A stretch of 64,000 nucleotides of DNA from Natrinema salinisoli (GTDB lineage Archaea > Halobacteriota > Halobacteria > Halobacteriales > Natrialbaceae): positions 2,418,001 to 2,482,000 of the forward strand of contig NZ_CP084469.1 in NCBI RefSeq assembly GCF_020405205.1, read 5' to 3'. Position numbers and translations under genes: made by a program. A model generated the notes under the pieces. That model searched no databases, was not told where the DNA came from, and was given only the letters and a program-made list of their open reading frames with translations. This document shows positions 1 through 7,549 of the stretch, piece after piece (position 1 is the first letter of the stretch; each line of letters starts with the position of its first letter).

Positions 1-130
1 TCGCGAAGCCGGTGACGATCCGGGGCCACGCCAGCTCGGCGATCGGTGGGAACCGGTCGGCGTCGACGATCCCGCAGCGCTCGAGGAGTCCCGCGACGAA
101 CGCGATCGCAGCCGCCTGCCAACTCGTCAT
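1..130 (-). CDS. MATE-family efflux transporter, N-terminal fragment (cut by window edge)
   Basis: Only the first 43 codons are inside the window, read from an ATG at 130 towards base 1 with no stop. The visible peptide begins MTSWQAAAIAFVAGLLERCG and continues through a stretch ending LAWPRIVTGFA. From memory, that stretch resembles the first membrane segment of haloarchaeal MATE multidrug/Na+ antiporters, where a Leu-Ala-Trp-Pro motif precedes helix 1. The assignment rests on this short segment only, so another polytopic membrane protein is possible. The rest of the gene lies outside the window. Confidence 0.4.
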   Translation of the reverse strand, partial: MTSWQAAAIAFVAGLLERCGIVDADRFPPIAELAWPRIVTGFA

Positions 131-208
131 CGACCGCTCGTTTCGGGACCACCCCCTTCGATCTGTCGTTCGATAGACCGTAGCAGTCCCGAGAGAAGCG
201 ATCAGCAA

Positions 209-218
209 AATTTATACA
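209..218 (+). promoter_or_regulatory. TATA-box promoter of the 240-800 membrane protein
   Basis: An AT-rich tract (aaatttatac) lies about 26 bases before the GTG start at 240. This is the usual distance between an archaeal TATA box and the transcription start, so the transcript is probably leaderless. The tract stands out clearly from the GC-rich surroundings. Confidence 0.5.
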
Positions 219-239
219 CGAAATATACAGATTGAAAAC

Positions 240-800
240 GTGTCAGCACTCGCCTCGCTTCGCCTCCCGACGACGGTACTTGCAACGGTAGAATTCCTGC
301 TTGCCGAATCGTCGGCGGTGCTCGCCCAGCGGGACCCCGCGGGTATCGGTACCGGAACGGCAGCCAGCACGCCGTGGTACGTCCAGTCGATCACTGCAGC
401 ACTGATTACGCTCGTTATCGGTGGACTCCTAATCGCGATCGCTCCGGACGGAACGCGCCGACAGACCGATCGCGCGCTCGAGCAACCCGGGGCCGCGTTC
501 GTCTACGGCGTCGGCAGTTTGATCGCCGTGATCGGAATCGCTTTCGTGTTGGCGATCACGGGAATCGGGATCGTTCTCGCGATTCCGTTGCTGCTGATCT
601 TCGCTCTTGTAGCAGTGGTCGCCGGAGAGTACGGCTATCTCGCCGTCGGCCGACTCGCGAGCGACAGTTGGCCCCTCGCACTGGGCGTCGCGATCGTCGT
701 CTCGGCGCTCGTCGGTGCGGTTCCCGTCCTCGGATCGATAGCCGGGTTCGTAATCAGTAGTATCGGGTTGGGAGTGATCATCATAGGTTCCATAGAGTAA
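240..800 (+). CDS. Polytopic membrane protein, unknown function
   Basis: The 186-residue protein starts with GTG right after a TATA box. A short N-terminal part (residues 1-45) is followed by about four hydrophobic segments, near residues 48-67, 88-108, 110-132 and 142-184. These are rich in Gly, Ile, Val and Ala with few charges. A short cytoplasmic loop with an Arg/Asp cluster (GTRRQTDRALEQ) follows the first helix. I recognise no catalytic motif. It is transcribed alone and converges with the downstream flavoprotein gene, leaving 6 bases between the stops. Haloarchaeal genomes carry many such DUF-type membrane proteins, and no function can be given. Confidence 0.75.
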   Translation: MSALASLRLPTTVLATVEFLLAESSAVLAQRDPAGIGTGTAASTPWYVQSITAALITLVIGGLLIAIAPDGTRRQTDRALEQPGAAFVYGVGSLIAVIGIAFVLAITGIGIVLAIPLLLIFALVAVVAGEYGYLAVGRLASDSWPLALGVAIVVSALVGAVPVLGSIAGFVISSIGLGVIIIGSIE

Positions 801-806
801 CACGAC

Positions 807-1892
807 TCACGCCCGTGAGAGCAACGCTTTGAGGTGGTCCATCGAGACCAGCGACGTCGGCCGGTCCATGTGAACGCCGATCTCGCCAGACAGCGCGCCC
901 AGCCCGATTCGCTGAACTGGCTCGGGGAAGGAGTAGGCCCGTCGAATCCAGCGGCCGAGTTGCTGCTCGCGCTCCAAGTCGTCGCGCCACGCGCGTTCGT
1001 ACGCCGCGAGCGTGGTCGGCCGATCGGGGTCGATCTCGCGGGCGGCGTGATCGGCGCTGGTCATGCTATAGAGGATGCCGCCCCCCGTGAACGGCTTGGT
1101 CTGGGCGGCCGCGTCGCCGAGGAGGAACGCGCGGCGAGTCGTCACCCGATCCGGCGGACCGATCGGGATCGCACCCGAACAGCGGTGGGCGACGTCGATC
1201 TCGTAGCCGTCGATCAGTTCCTCGAAGTGTTTGGTCACCTGCACGCCCGGCGGGGCCGCCAGCCCGTACTCGACGCCGGCCTCGCCGCGCGGGATCCGCC
1301 ACGCGAAGAACGTCGGCGGCGTGAGGTGAACGTCGACGAAATCCTCGTGGTCCGCTTCGTCCGAGAAGGCGAGCACGCCGTGGAGAAACTCCTCGGGCTC
1401 GGGAAGGTCGAGTTCCTCCCGAACCCTCGAGCGCGGGCCGTCGCAGCCCGCGACCATCTTCGCCTCGAACTCGACGGTTCCCTCGGGGCCGCTGGCGACG
1501 ATTTCGACGCGGTCGCGGTGTTCGGTGACGCCCGTGACCGTGTGTTCCTCTCGAACGTCTGCTCCCGCATCACGAGCGAGATCCGCAAGGTGGCGATCCA
1601 GCCCCACTCGATCGATGACGTTCGAGGCGACCTCGCGTTTGTAGAACGGGTACGCGTCGCTGTGTGGCCCGCCGACGTGGAACCGCGCGCCGTAGATCTC
1701 GTTCTGGAACAGCTCCTCGCGAGCGCCCTCGCCCGTGAACTCCCAGACGTCGGTACTGACGTGGCCCGAACAGGCCAGGGGCTCGCCGATCTGCCCCTTC
1801 TCGAGGGCGAGCACGTCGTACCCCTCTTCGGCGGCTCGACGGGCGAAGCGAGCGCCCGGCGGCCCGACGCCCACGACGACGAAATCGTACAT
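807..1892 (-). CDS. Geranylgeranyl reductase family FAD-dependent oxidoreductase
   Basis: The 361-residue flavoprotein has an N-terminal dinucleotide-binding fold (VVGVGPPGARFARRAAEEGY, residues 5-24) ending in an acidic/basic LEKG turn. The second FAD motif, AFLLGDAAAQTKPFTGGG, lies near residue 270. Length and motif order fit the geranylgeranyl/digeranylgeranylglycerophospholipid reductase family, whose members saturate isoprenoid chains of archaeal lipids, menaquinone or other prenyl compounds. The exact substrate cannot be read from sequence. The ATG at 1892 was chosen because it directly precedes the Rossmann strand. A GTG three codons upstream (1901) is possible. The frame stays open much further upstream, but that part is antisense to the cyclase gene. 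Confidence 0.85.
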   Translation of the reverse strand: MYDFVVVGVGPPGARFARRAAEEGYDVLALEKGQIGEPLACSGHVSTDVWEFTGEGAREELFQNEIYGARFHVGGPHSDAYPFYKREVASNVIDRVGLDRHLADLARDAGADVREEHTVTGVTEHRDRVEIVASGPEGTVEFEAKMVAGCDGPRSRVREELDLPEPEEFLHGVLAFSDEADHEDFVDVHLTPPTFFAWRIPRGEAGVEYGLAAPPGVQVTKHFEELIDGYEIDVAHRCSGAIPIGPPDRVTTRRAFLLGDAAAQTKPFTGGGILYSMTSADHAAREIDPDRPTTLAAYERAWRDDLEREQQLGRWIRRAYSFPEPVQRIGLGALSGEIGVHMDRPTSLVSMDHLKALLSRA

Positions 1893-1970
1893 GGTCGTCA
1901 CGTTCACACCGCTCGGTAAATAGTTTCTCGAGACTGTCCCGGAGGCACAACTATATGGGATCCGATAGTC

Positions 1971-2807
1971 GTGACGGCTATGTGCGGCCTGGTGACAGCC
2001 GACGAAACCACGCTGATCGACTTGAGTATCGGCCTCGAGGACGGCGTCGCGAGCGAACCGACGCCGCCGAGCATCGACGCGTTCGACCACGAGGCGGGCG
2101 CGGAACGGCTCGCCGAAACCCTCCGGGAACAGGGGTACGACGTCGACGCCGGGGACTTCCCCGACGGGATGGGGCTGGCCTGGGAGGACCTCGAGGTCAT
2201 CCCGCACGCCGGAACCCACCTCGACGCGCCGTGGCACTACGGGCCCGAGGTCGACGGCGAGCCGGCGAAGACGATCGAGGAGATCCCCCTCGAGTGGTGT
2301 CGCGGAAATGCGGTCGTGCTCGATTTCCGGTGGATGGAGCCGGGGAGCGAGATCTCCGCGTCCGATCTCGAGGACGCCCTGGCCGACCTCGATCACGACC
2401 TCTCGCCGGGCGAGATCGTCCTGATCCAGACGGGCGCCGACGAACTGTGGGGCCAGCCCGAGTATCTGACCGAGTTCCCCGGCATGAGCGCCGAGGGAAC
2501 GAAGTTCCTCGTCGAGCAGGGCGTGAAAGTGATCGGGACGGACGCCTACGGCTTCGACAAACCGTTCGCGACGATGGGCGAGCGCTACGTCGAGTCGGGC
2601 GATGACGGCGAACTGTGGCCGGCCCACCTTGCGGGCCGAGACGTCGAGTACTGCCAGATCGAGAAGATGGCCAACCTCGACCGGTTGCCACGCAAGACGG
2701 ATATCCCGGTCGTCGCGTTCCCCATCAAAATCGAAGACGGTAGCGCGGGGTGGGTCCGTCCGGTAGCCCTTCTCGAGGACGACGAAACGGGAGGTGAGGA
2801 CGCGTGA
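1971..2807 (+). CDS. Cyclase family protein (kynurenine formamidase-like metal hydrolase)
   Basis: The 278-residue enzyme carries the metal-binding signature HAGTHLDAPWHYGP (around residues 75-88), typical of the cyclase/arylformamidase family. It also has TDAYGFDKP and the family's LIDLS opening. Such enzymes hydrolyse N-formylkynurenine or isatin-type amides or act in polyketide-like cyclisations, and the substrate is not determined here. The GTG at 1971 is used, but the ATG at 1980 is an equally good start. Its last four bases overlap the start of the FAH-family gene (GTGA), so the two form a translationally coupled pair, probably in one ring-cleavage or aromatic catabolic route. Confidence 0.8.
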   Translation: MTAMCGLVTADETTLIDLSIGLEDGVASEPTPPSIDAFDHEAGAERLAETLREQGYDVDAGDFPDGMGLAWEDLEVIPHAGTHLDAPWHYGPEVDGEPAKTIEEIPLEWCRGNAVVLDFRWMEPGSEISASDLEDALADLDHDLSPGEIVLIQTGADELWGQPEYLTEFPGMSAEGTKFLVEQGVKVIGTDAYGFDKPFATMGERYVESGDDGELWPAHLAGRDVEYCQIEKMANLDRLPRKTDIPVVAFPIKIEDGSAGWVRPVALLEDDETGGEDA

Positions 2808-3799
2808 AACTCGCCACCTTCGAGGTCGACACCCCCGTCGGCCCCGTCGAACGCATCGGCGCCGTCGACGAATCGAGCGCGTCCGACGACACTACCGCCG
2901 GCGAAGCGACGCTCGTGGATCTCACCGCGGCCTACGGCGCGGCGCTCGCGACCGAGGGCGAACCCGCGCCCGCGGACCTCGCCCGGACCCACGTCCCGCC
3001 GGAGATGATCGCCTTCCTCGAGCGCGGCGATCGGGCGATCGCGGACGCGAGAGAGGCGCTCGAATACGCGGCGGAAACGAACGCCGATCGCGGCCCCGGC
3101 GGCGCGAAGATCCGATACGAGCCCGGCGAGTACCGGCTGCTCGCGCCGCTTCCGCGGCCCAACTCGCTGCGGGACTGCATGGCGATCGAGGAGCACGTTC
3201 AGAACAGCATGGAGGGCGAAATCGCGGACGTCTGGTACGACCTGCCGGTCTACTACAAGGGCAACGCGGACAGCGTGGTCGCGCCCGGGGAGACGATTCA
3301 GTGGCCCGACTACTCCGAGATCATGGACTACGAACTCGAGATCGCGGCCGTGATCGGGAAACGCGGTCGAGACATTCCGGCCGAGGAAGCCGACGAGCAC
3401 ATCGCCGGCTACACGATCTTCAACGACTTCAGCGCTCGCGACATCCAGGGCAAGGAAATGGAGGGGCGGCTCGGGCCGGCCAAAGGCAAGGACTTCGCGA
3501 ACGGGTTGGGGCCGTACGTCGTCCCCCGCGACGACATCGACGTGCTCGAGGCCCCGATGACCGCCCGGATAGACGGCGAGGTCTGGTCGGAGGGCACCGT
3601 CGACGAGATGTACCACTCGTTCGCCGAGATCATCGAACACGTCTCGCAGTCCGAGACGCTCCACCCCGGCGACGTCATCGGGAGCGGCACCGTCGGCGAG
3701 GGCTGTGGCCTCGAATTAGGGCAGTGGCTCGAGGACGGGGATACCGTCGCACTCGAGGTCAAGGGGATCGGCGTCCTCGAACACACGGTCGTCGCCTGA
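2804..3799 (+). CDS. Fumarylacetoacetate hydrolase (FAH) family protein
   Basis: The 331-residue protein starts at a GTG that overlaps the upstream stop by four bases. The FAH core is clear from about residue 120. It has the acidic metal-ligand region DYELEIAAVIGKRGRDI, the motif GYTIFNDFSARDIQ, a GPY segment and a C-terminal GDVIGSGTVGEGCG. Family members cleave C-C bonds in fumarylpyruvate, acylpyruvates or fumarylacetoacetate, or decarboxylate related diacids, using a divalent metal. The N-terminal 115 residues form the usual less conserved cap. The coupling with the cyclase suggests consecutive steps of a catabolic pathway. The substrate is unknown. Confidence 0.85.
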   Translation: MKLATFEVDTPVGPVERIGAVDESSASDDTTAGEATLVDLTAAYGAALATEGEPAPADLARTHVPPEMIAFLERGDRAIADAREALEYAAETNADRGPGGAKIRYEPGEYRLLAPLPRPNSLRDCMAIEEHVQNSMEGEIADVWYDLPVYYKGNADSVVAPGETIQWPDYSEIMDYELEIAAVIGKRGRDIPAEEADEHIAGYTIFNDFSARDIQGKEMEGRLGPAKGKDFANGLGPYVVPRDDIDVLEAPMTARIDGEVWSEGTVDEMYHSFAEIIEHVSQSETLHPGDVIGSGTVGEGCGLELGQWLEDGDTVALEVKGIGVLEHTVVA

Positions 3800-3944
3800 C
3801 GGTTCAGCGTCGCACGGAGAGGTGGCGAGTCCGGCCTCGAGTCCGCTGCTGGCCGGATCGAAGCCACAGATAAACGCCCGGAAATAGCCCCGGCAATACA
3901 TATCGGAGTGAGTGACATTTCGTTAGAGAACACCGTACTCGGAT

Positions 3945-4814
3945 ATGATCAGTCGATCCGCCCTCGCGGCCGTCTGTCTGGGTATCGTTATCGTCGTGAG
4001 CCTTCCCGCCGGGGCGTACGCAACCCTGTCGAGTTCGGGGCCGGAATCACCAACGTCTCTCGTACAGGACGATTCCTATCGCTACCAGTGTCTCAATACG
4101 GCACCGGCCGAAAACGTCTCGATGAACGCCTACGAGCAGAATACGTCGAACCTCCGGACGCAGTCGGCGAACGTGTCGCCGACCGGGAACGGAACCACTG
4201 CCAGAGAGGGGTTCGTGGAGATCGAGTCCGAGTTCATCAACGGCGAGCAGACGTGTTTCGACAGGGTATCGACGGAGAAGCAGACGATGATGCTGCAGCT
4301 CAAGGGCGTTCAATTCGAGAACACCTCGGTCCGCGGCCCGTGGACCAATATCGTGTTCGGACAGGGCGAGGCGGACGTGGTCACGATCTTGCTTCCGGGG
4401 AACGAATTCCTGGACGTGTTGCGGCAAATGGGTGTCAGTGAGGGGTTCATCGAATTCTTCGAAGAAGAGTACGACCTGTCTTCGAACGGCACCGCCGAAA
4501 CGTCGGCGGAGGGGACTGGAGCTGATGGTCCGACGAATCAATCAAACGATTCTACCGAAACTGAGGCTGATTCGGACGACGTCAGAGGGAACACGACTGA
4601 TTCGGGCGAGAACAATGAGAACGTGACCGATCCGGACGATTCCACGGAGAACGCGACTGATTCGGACGGCGGAAGCGGAAATACGACGGACGATACCAGC
4701 GGAGAGGGTGAGGATTCGACCGGAGCGAACGAGACCGGGACCGAGTCGGTCGTCGACCCGACCGACTTGGCGGGCGAGCCGTCCGAGGGGGCGGCGATCG
4801 TGCAACCTCGATAG
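3945..4814 (+). CDS. Secreted protein with long sequon-rich acidic tail
   Basis: The 289-residue product begins with a Sec-type signal or anchor (residues 1-27, IVIVVSLPAGAYA). A compact region to about residue 175 contains two cysteines (in YQCLN and QTCFD) that could form a disulfide. From about residue 178 on, the protein is a low-complexity Asp/Glu/Thr/Ser/Asn tail with many N-X-S/T glycosylation sequons in repeats such as ENATDSDG. The tail should project from the S-layer or be heavily glycosylated. It lies upstream of the DUF6230-like and DUF6114-like genes in the same direction, and the three probably work together. No family is recognised for the folded part. Confidence 0.7.
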   Translation: MISRSALAAVCLGIVIVVSLPAGAYATLSSSGPESPTSLVQDDSYRYQCLNTAPAENVSMNAYEQNTSNLRTQSANVSPTGNGTTAREGFVEIESEFINGEQTCFDRVSTEKQTMMLQLKGVQFENTSVRGPWTNIVFGQGEADVVTILLPGNEFLDVLRQMGVSEGFIEFFEEEYDLSSNGTAETSAEGTGADGPTNQSNDSTETEADSDDVRGNTTDSGENNENVTDPDDSTENATDSDGGSGNTTDDTSGEGEDSTGANETGTESVVDPTDLAGEPSEGAAIVQPR

Positions 4815-4943
4815 CGGACGGTTGTCGGTCACCGATTGCTACCGACCGCGCCGGGACAGCCATCTCCCGGCGAAGTTCAGTAGCCGATCCGACCGTCCGA
4901 CACACCGCCAGCACCGATCGCACGCCGAGGTGGCGGTATCCGG

Positions 4944-4986
4944 CTATTTATACGTCCGGCCATATACGTACAAAATTATAATTATT
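4944..4986 (+). promoter_or_regulatory. Two tandem TATA-like elements before the DUF6230-like gene
   Basis: An AT-rich element ctatttatac lies at 4944-4953 and a second, aaaattataattatt, at 4972-4986. Both sit in a 196-base intergenic gap that is GC-rich elsewhere. The second is about 25-30 bases before the GTG at 5011, which fits a leaderless transcript. The gene therefore probably has its own promoter in addition to any readthrough from 3945-4814. Confidence 0.5.
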
Positions 4987-5010
4987 CATGTATGAAACGT
5001 CCGAGCACCT

Positions 5011-5784
5011 GTGCCAACCGATCGCAAGAAATTCATCGTCGCCTTCCTCGGCGCGAACATCCTGTTGATTACCGTCGTCGGGGGCTTCGCGTCCACCGGG
5101 ACCAGTGTCGCCGTCCCGATGAGCGATACCGGTGGGTTCACCGTCGCGTTCGACGAACTCGAGGGCAACGGGTTCGAGCAGTACTCGACGATGGAGGACA
5201 ACGGGGTCTGTGAGCAGTACCCCGTCAGCGAGACGCGCATCGACAACGGAACGATCGAGGGGCTCCACCTGTTCAAGGACCTCGAGATGCCCGTCGCGAA
5301 CGACACGGTCAGAGTGTCGATACGAGCGGATAGCATGGAGTTCGAGGGACTCACCCAGCGCTTTACGTATCTCGAAGGGAATCTCTCGTTCGACGGGGAG
5401 CAAGTCGTCGAATACGACGACGATCGGGATCGAATGCGGATTTCGGCCCGGAACATCACCATCGAGGACAGTGCGATTCAGACCGAGAACCAGTATATCA
5501 CCTACCTTTCGTTGGACGAGCTGGACGTCGACGTGGAGACGAATCCAGACGATGCGGGCGTCGACGCACCGGATATCGAGTGTCTCTCGGAGGGGAGTTC
5601 CGGTGGTAACGAGTCTACTGGTAACAGTTCCGACGGTAACGAATCTGACGGTAGCACTTCCGACGGTAACGAGTCTGATAGTGACAGCTCTGACGGAAAT
5701 AGCGCCACAAATAGCAGTGCCGTGGGTAATACTTCCGCAGATAACAGGTCCGTGAGGAATTCCGTCGCAGATAACGGACGATGA
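5011..5784 (+). CDS. DUF6230-like secreted protein with Ser/Asn/Asp repeat tail
   Basis: The 257-residue protein starts at GTG 5011; the nearby ATGs at 4989 and 4992 are out of frame. An N-terminal hydrophobic segment (residues 8-28) follows a basic start. The next part, GGFTVAFDELEGNGFEQYST, closely resembles the opening of DUF6230 proteins of Streptomyces as I remember them. The folded part ends near residue 195 with a Cys (IECLSEG). The last 60 residues are degenerate repeats of Ser-Asp-Gly-Asn-Glu-Ser, giving several N-glycosylation sequons. The stop overlaps the start of the DUF6114-like gene by four bases (ATGA). This is the same order in which the two families are paired in actinobacteria. 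Function is unknown. Confidence 0.65.
   Translation: MPTDRKKFIVAFLGANILLITVVGGFASTGTSVAVPMSDTGGFTVAFDELEGNGFEQYSTMEDNGVCEQYPVSETRIDNGTIEGLHLFKDLEMPVANDTVRVSIRADSMEFEGLTQRFTYLEGNLSFDGEQVVEYDDDRDRMRISARNITIEDSAIQTENQYITYLSLDELDVDVETNPDDAGVDAPDIECLSEGSSGGNESTGNSSDGNESDGSTSDGNESDSDSSDGNSATNSSAVGNTSADNRSVRNSVADNGR
5602..5770 (+). repeat. Degenerate tandem codon repeats encoding a Ser-Asp-Gly-Asn tail
   Basis: The DNA repeats units close to tccgacggtaacgagtct, about 18 bases with variation, all inside the coding frame. The units encode SDGNES-like hexapeptides. Base use drifts towards A/T at the 3' end (gataacaggtccgtgaggaa), unlike the rest of the gene. This fits expansion by replication slippage and not a CRISPR array: there are no unique spacers. 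Confidence 0.6.
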
Positions 5785-6230
5785 ACGACGAACGTCTGGT
5801 CCGAGTCAGCGAGTGGCGGGACGATCGGCCGTTCTGGGGTGGAACGATACTGACGGTCGCCGGGATCGTTATCGCCATCGTTCCGCTAACTCTCGCATTC
5901 CGGTTCGGGATGGGAACGAGTCCTTACGTCCTCGTCGGACTATCGTCCGCCGGGTTCGTGTCGTTGGCCGGCATCTTCTCGCTCCGCCGGCCGGATCGTG
6001 CCGACTATCTCGGCGCGGTCGGCATCCTGTTCGCAGTCGTCTCGATATTCGGCGCACTCGGCGGGTTCGGACTCGGAACGGTTCTCGGGATGGTGGGCGG
6101 CTCACTCTGTATCGCGTGGGTCCCCGACGACGCCGCGGCCGACGATCCGTCGCCGGAAACCGAGTCCGTTCTGAGCAGACTGCGGTCGCGCTGTCGCGGG
6201 GTCGTCGACTCCCTATCCCAAGAGCGATAA
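5781..6230 (+). CDS. DUF6114-like small membrane protein
   Basis: The 149-residue protein opens with a charged segment containing WRDDRPFWGGTILTVAGIVI. From memory, DUF6114 proteins share this W-R-x-x-R-P-F-W-G-G pattern before the first helix. Four hydrophobic segments follow to about residue 115, then a short acidic/basic cytoplasmic tail. It is translationally coupled to the DUF6230-like gene (four-base overlap). Its last 18 bases overlap the 3' end of the convergent Bat-type regulator. The family has no known function, and partnership with a secreted DUF6230 protein at the membrane is inferred from gene pairing. Confidence 0.65.
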   Translation: MNDERLVRVSEWRDDRPFWGGTILTVAGIVIAIVPLTLAFRFGMGTSPYVLVGLSSAGFVSLAGIFSLRRPDRADYLGAVGILFAVVSIFGALGGFGLGTVLGMVGGSLCIAWVPDDAAADDPSPETESVLSRLRSRCRGVVDSLSQER

Positions 6231-6866
6231 AAAGACCGCGGATTCGGCCTTTCGAAGGTGTTCGTCGACGGTACTCGTCGCACAGTCGAGTTCGTTCGCG
6301 ATATCTTGATGGGTCGCCTGCTTCGGAACGTCGTAGTAGCCGATTTCCACCGCCGTTCGGAGCACCTCCTGCTGTCGCGTCGTCAGGTCGAAGATCGACC
6401 ACTTGGACGTCGGATCGTACTCTCCGGTCTTGATGATCTCGTAGTCGAATCCCTCGGGGATCGCCCGATACGCGTCCTGGATCATCTCGTCCGTTCCCGC
6501 GACGGTGAGTCGAAGCGAGCCGTCGTCAGTGAACTCAATCGGCGTTTCGACGATGAGCCCGTCCTGACCGACGAGCGACATGAGTTTCGAGGCCGGTTCG
6601 CCGGAGTCGACGTACAGATAACAGTAGAGGTCGGCACCCGCACCCTCGAAGAGATCCCAATCGAGGACGAGCGGATGATCCCCGATCTGCGATTCGAGGG
6701 CCTCACTGCCTCCACGGAGTCGATACAGCAAGATTCCGGTCCCATCCGGGAACGAATCGACGTAGACGATTTCCGATCGTTCGAGATCGGGTTCGGCTGC
6801 CAGTCGCTGCCCGGCGGGATGGACGGCACCGGTCGGTGGCGTTAGCTCGAGTCGGACGTACCTCAT
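6213..6866 (-). CDS. Bacterio-opsin activator-like regulator with HTH-10 domain
   Basis: The 217-residue protein has the C-terminal HTH-10 (Bat) DNA-binding domain: LTTRQQEVLRTAVEIGYYDV followed by HQDIANELDCATSTVDEHLR (roughly residues 163-215). The N-terminal 150 residues match the sensor-like domain found in many small haloarchaeal HTH-10 regulators (MRYVRLELTPPTGAVHPAG). The ATG at 6866 was chosen, and a TTG 12 bases upstream would add four residues. It is convergent to and overlaps the DUF6114-like gene, so read-through transcription could produce antisense RNA. Whether it regulates the neighbouring three-gene set is only suggested by position. Confidence 0.85.
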   Translation of the reverse strand: MRYVRLELTPPTGAVHPAGQRLAAEPDLERSEIVYVDSFPDGTGILLYRLRGGSEALESQIGDHPLVLDWDLFEGAGADLYCYLYVDSGEPASKLMSLVGQDGLIVETPIEFTDDGSLRLTVAGTDEMIQDAYRAIPEGFDYEIIKTGEYDPTSKWSIFDLTTRQQEVLRTAVEIGYYDVPKQATHQDIANELDCATSTVDEHLRKAESAVFLSLLG

Positions 6867-7238
6867 CGTTCGACCCAACTACGGTCTCGGGATCCCGACC
6901 ATTCCCTCTCGTCGAGTCTCGGAGTCGGGTCCGGAGCTATCAGTACTATCGCTGCAGTACCGTTCGTGTTGCACCGAACTGTCTCGGGAGTACGTTTCTG
7001 ACTGGAATTCGGTGTCATTTCGTCGATCATGAATCTCGACTGGTCCGTCTGCCGACGGGTATCTCGGGTCTCGAGAGCGACACTCGCTGCGAGTCGCGTA
7101 GACGAACTGGCCCGTGTCGATCCCACGCTACGACTCGACGTGAGCGTCCCAGCGTACTCGCCTCCGTCCGGTCTGTTCTGTCACAGATACTGACTCATCG
7201 ACCGTGCATAAAAGTATTATTCCGTCTATAGCTCAGAG

Positions 7239-7248
7239 TTTAAATAAG
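7239..7248 (+). promoter_or_regulatory. Orphan TATA box
   Basis: The sequence tttaaataag is a good haloarchaeal TATA box, preceded by another AT-rich stretch (ataaaagtattat). On the plus strand no coding region follows before the convergent gene ending at 7550. It could drive a small non-coding RNA of up to about 280 bases or be the remnant of a lost gene. Confidence 0.35.
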
Positions 7249-7330
7249 GATTGGCAACGGCATCGGCTCGAGTCATCGAACCGGCCGTCGTCGGGTCGTA
7301 TTCGACCGAACGTGCGTCGTCGTCGTTTCT

Positions 7331-7411
7331 ATAGTAGCCACTGAAACGAGTTACACATGACTCCCAAACGGTCATGTGATCCGGTGTGTAGTGACTGTCA
7401 GTGGTTACTAC
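7331..7411. mobile_element. MITE-like imperfect inverted repeat (about 80 bp)
   Basis: The left end tagtagccactga (7332-7344) is mirrored by the right end, whose complement reads tagtaaccactga (7398-7410). After a mismatched six-base stretch, both arms resume with tacaca. The two 26-base arms match at about 19 positions and are followed by further pairing (atgac...gtcat) inside. Size, intergenic location and terminal inverted repeats suggest a non-autonomous element related to a haloarchaeal transposon. No transposase and no clear target-site duplication are visible. Confidence 0.5.
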
Positions 7412-7549
7412 AACTACCGCCCGAGAGAAACCCGCGCCGGACTATCCAAACCCAATCGTGGACACAACGACCGCCTCCGACCGTACGTGGGTGCTCGAAA
7501 CGACAGTCAAAACGGACTGACCGGCCGTAACGAAGTCTAAGCCGGCCAC

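Larger units (their letters stand above)
6867..7549. other. 683-bp intergenic region with orphan promoter and MITE-like repeat
   Basis: No convincing protein gene is present. Open frames here lack haloarchaeal codon bias and resemble no known protein. The visible features are an AT-rich promoter-like stretch around 7208-7248 and an imperfect inverted repeat at 7331-7411, each listed separately. The gap lies between the start of the Bat-type regulator and the 3' end of the dephospho-CoA kinase gene. A plus-strand TATA box here therefore has no downstream protein gene. Confidence 0.5.

Noticed and set aside
807-2627. A minus-strand frame of 606 codons extends from the geranylgeranyl-reductase gene over the cyclase gene.
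   Set aside because: The part beyond 1892 is antisense to the well-supported cyclase gene and shows no protein-like pattern; the Rossmann fold begins at the ATG at 1892.
5602-5770. Short repeats considered as a CRISPR array.
   Set aside because: Units are contiguous, vary in sequence and keep the reading frame; there are no spacers.
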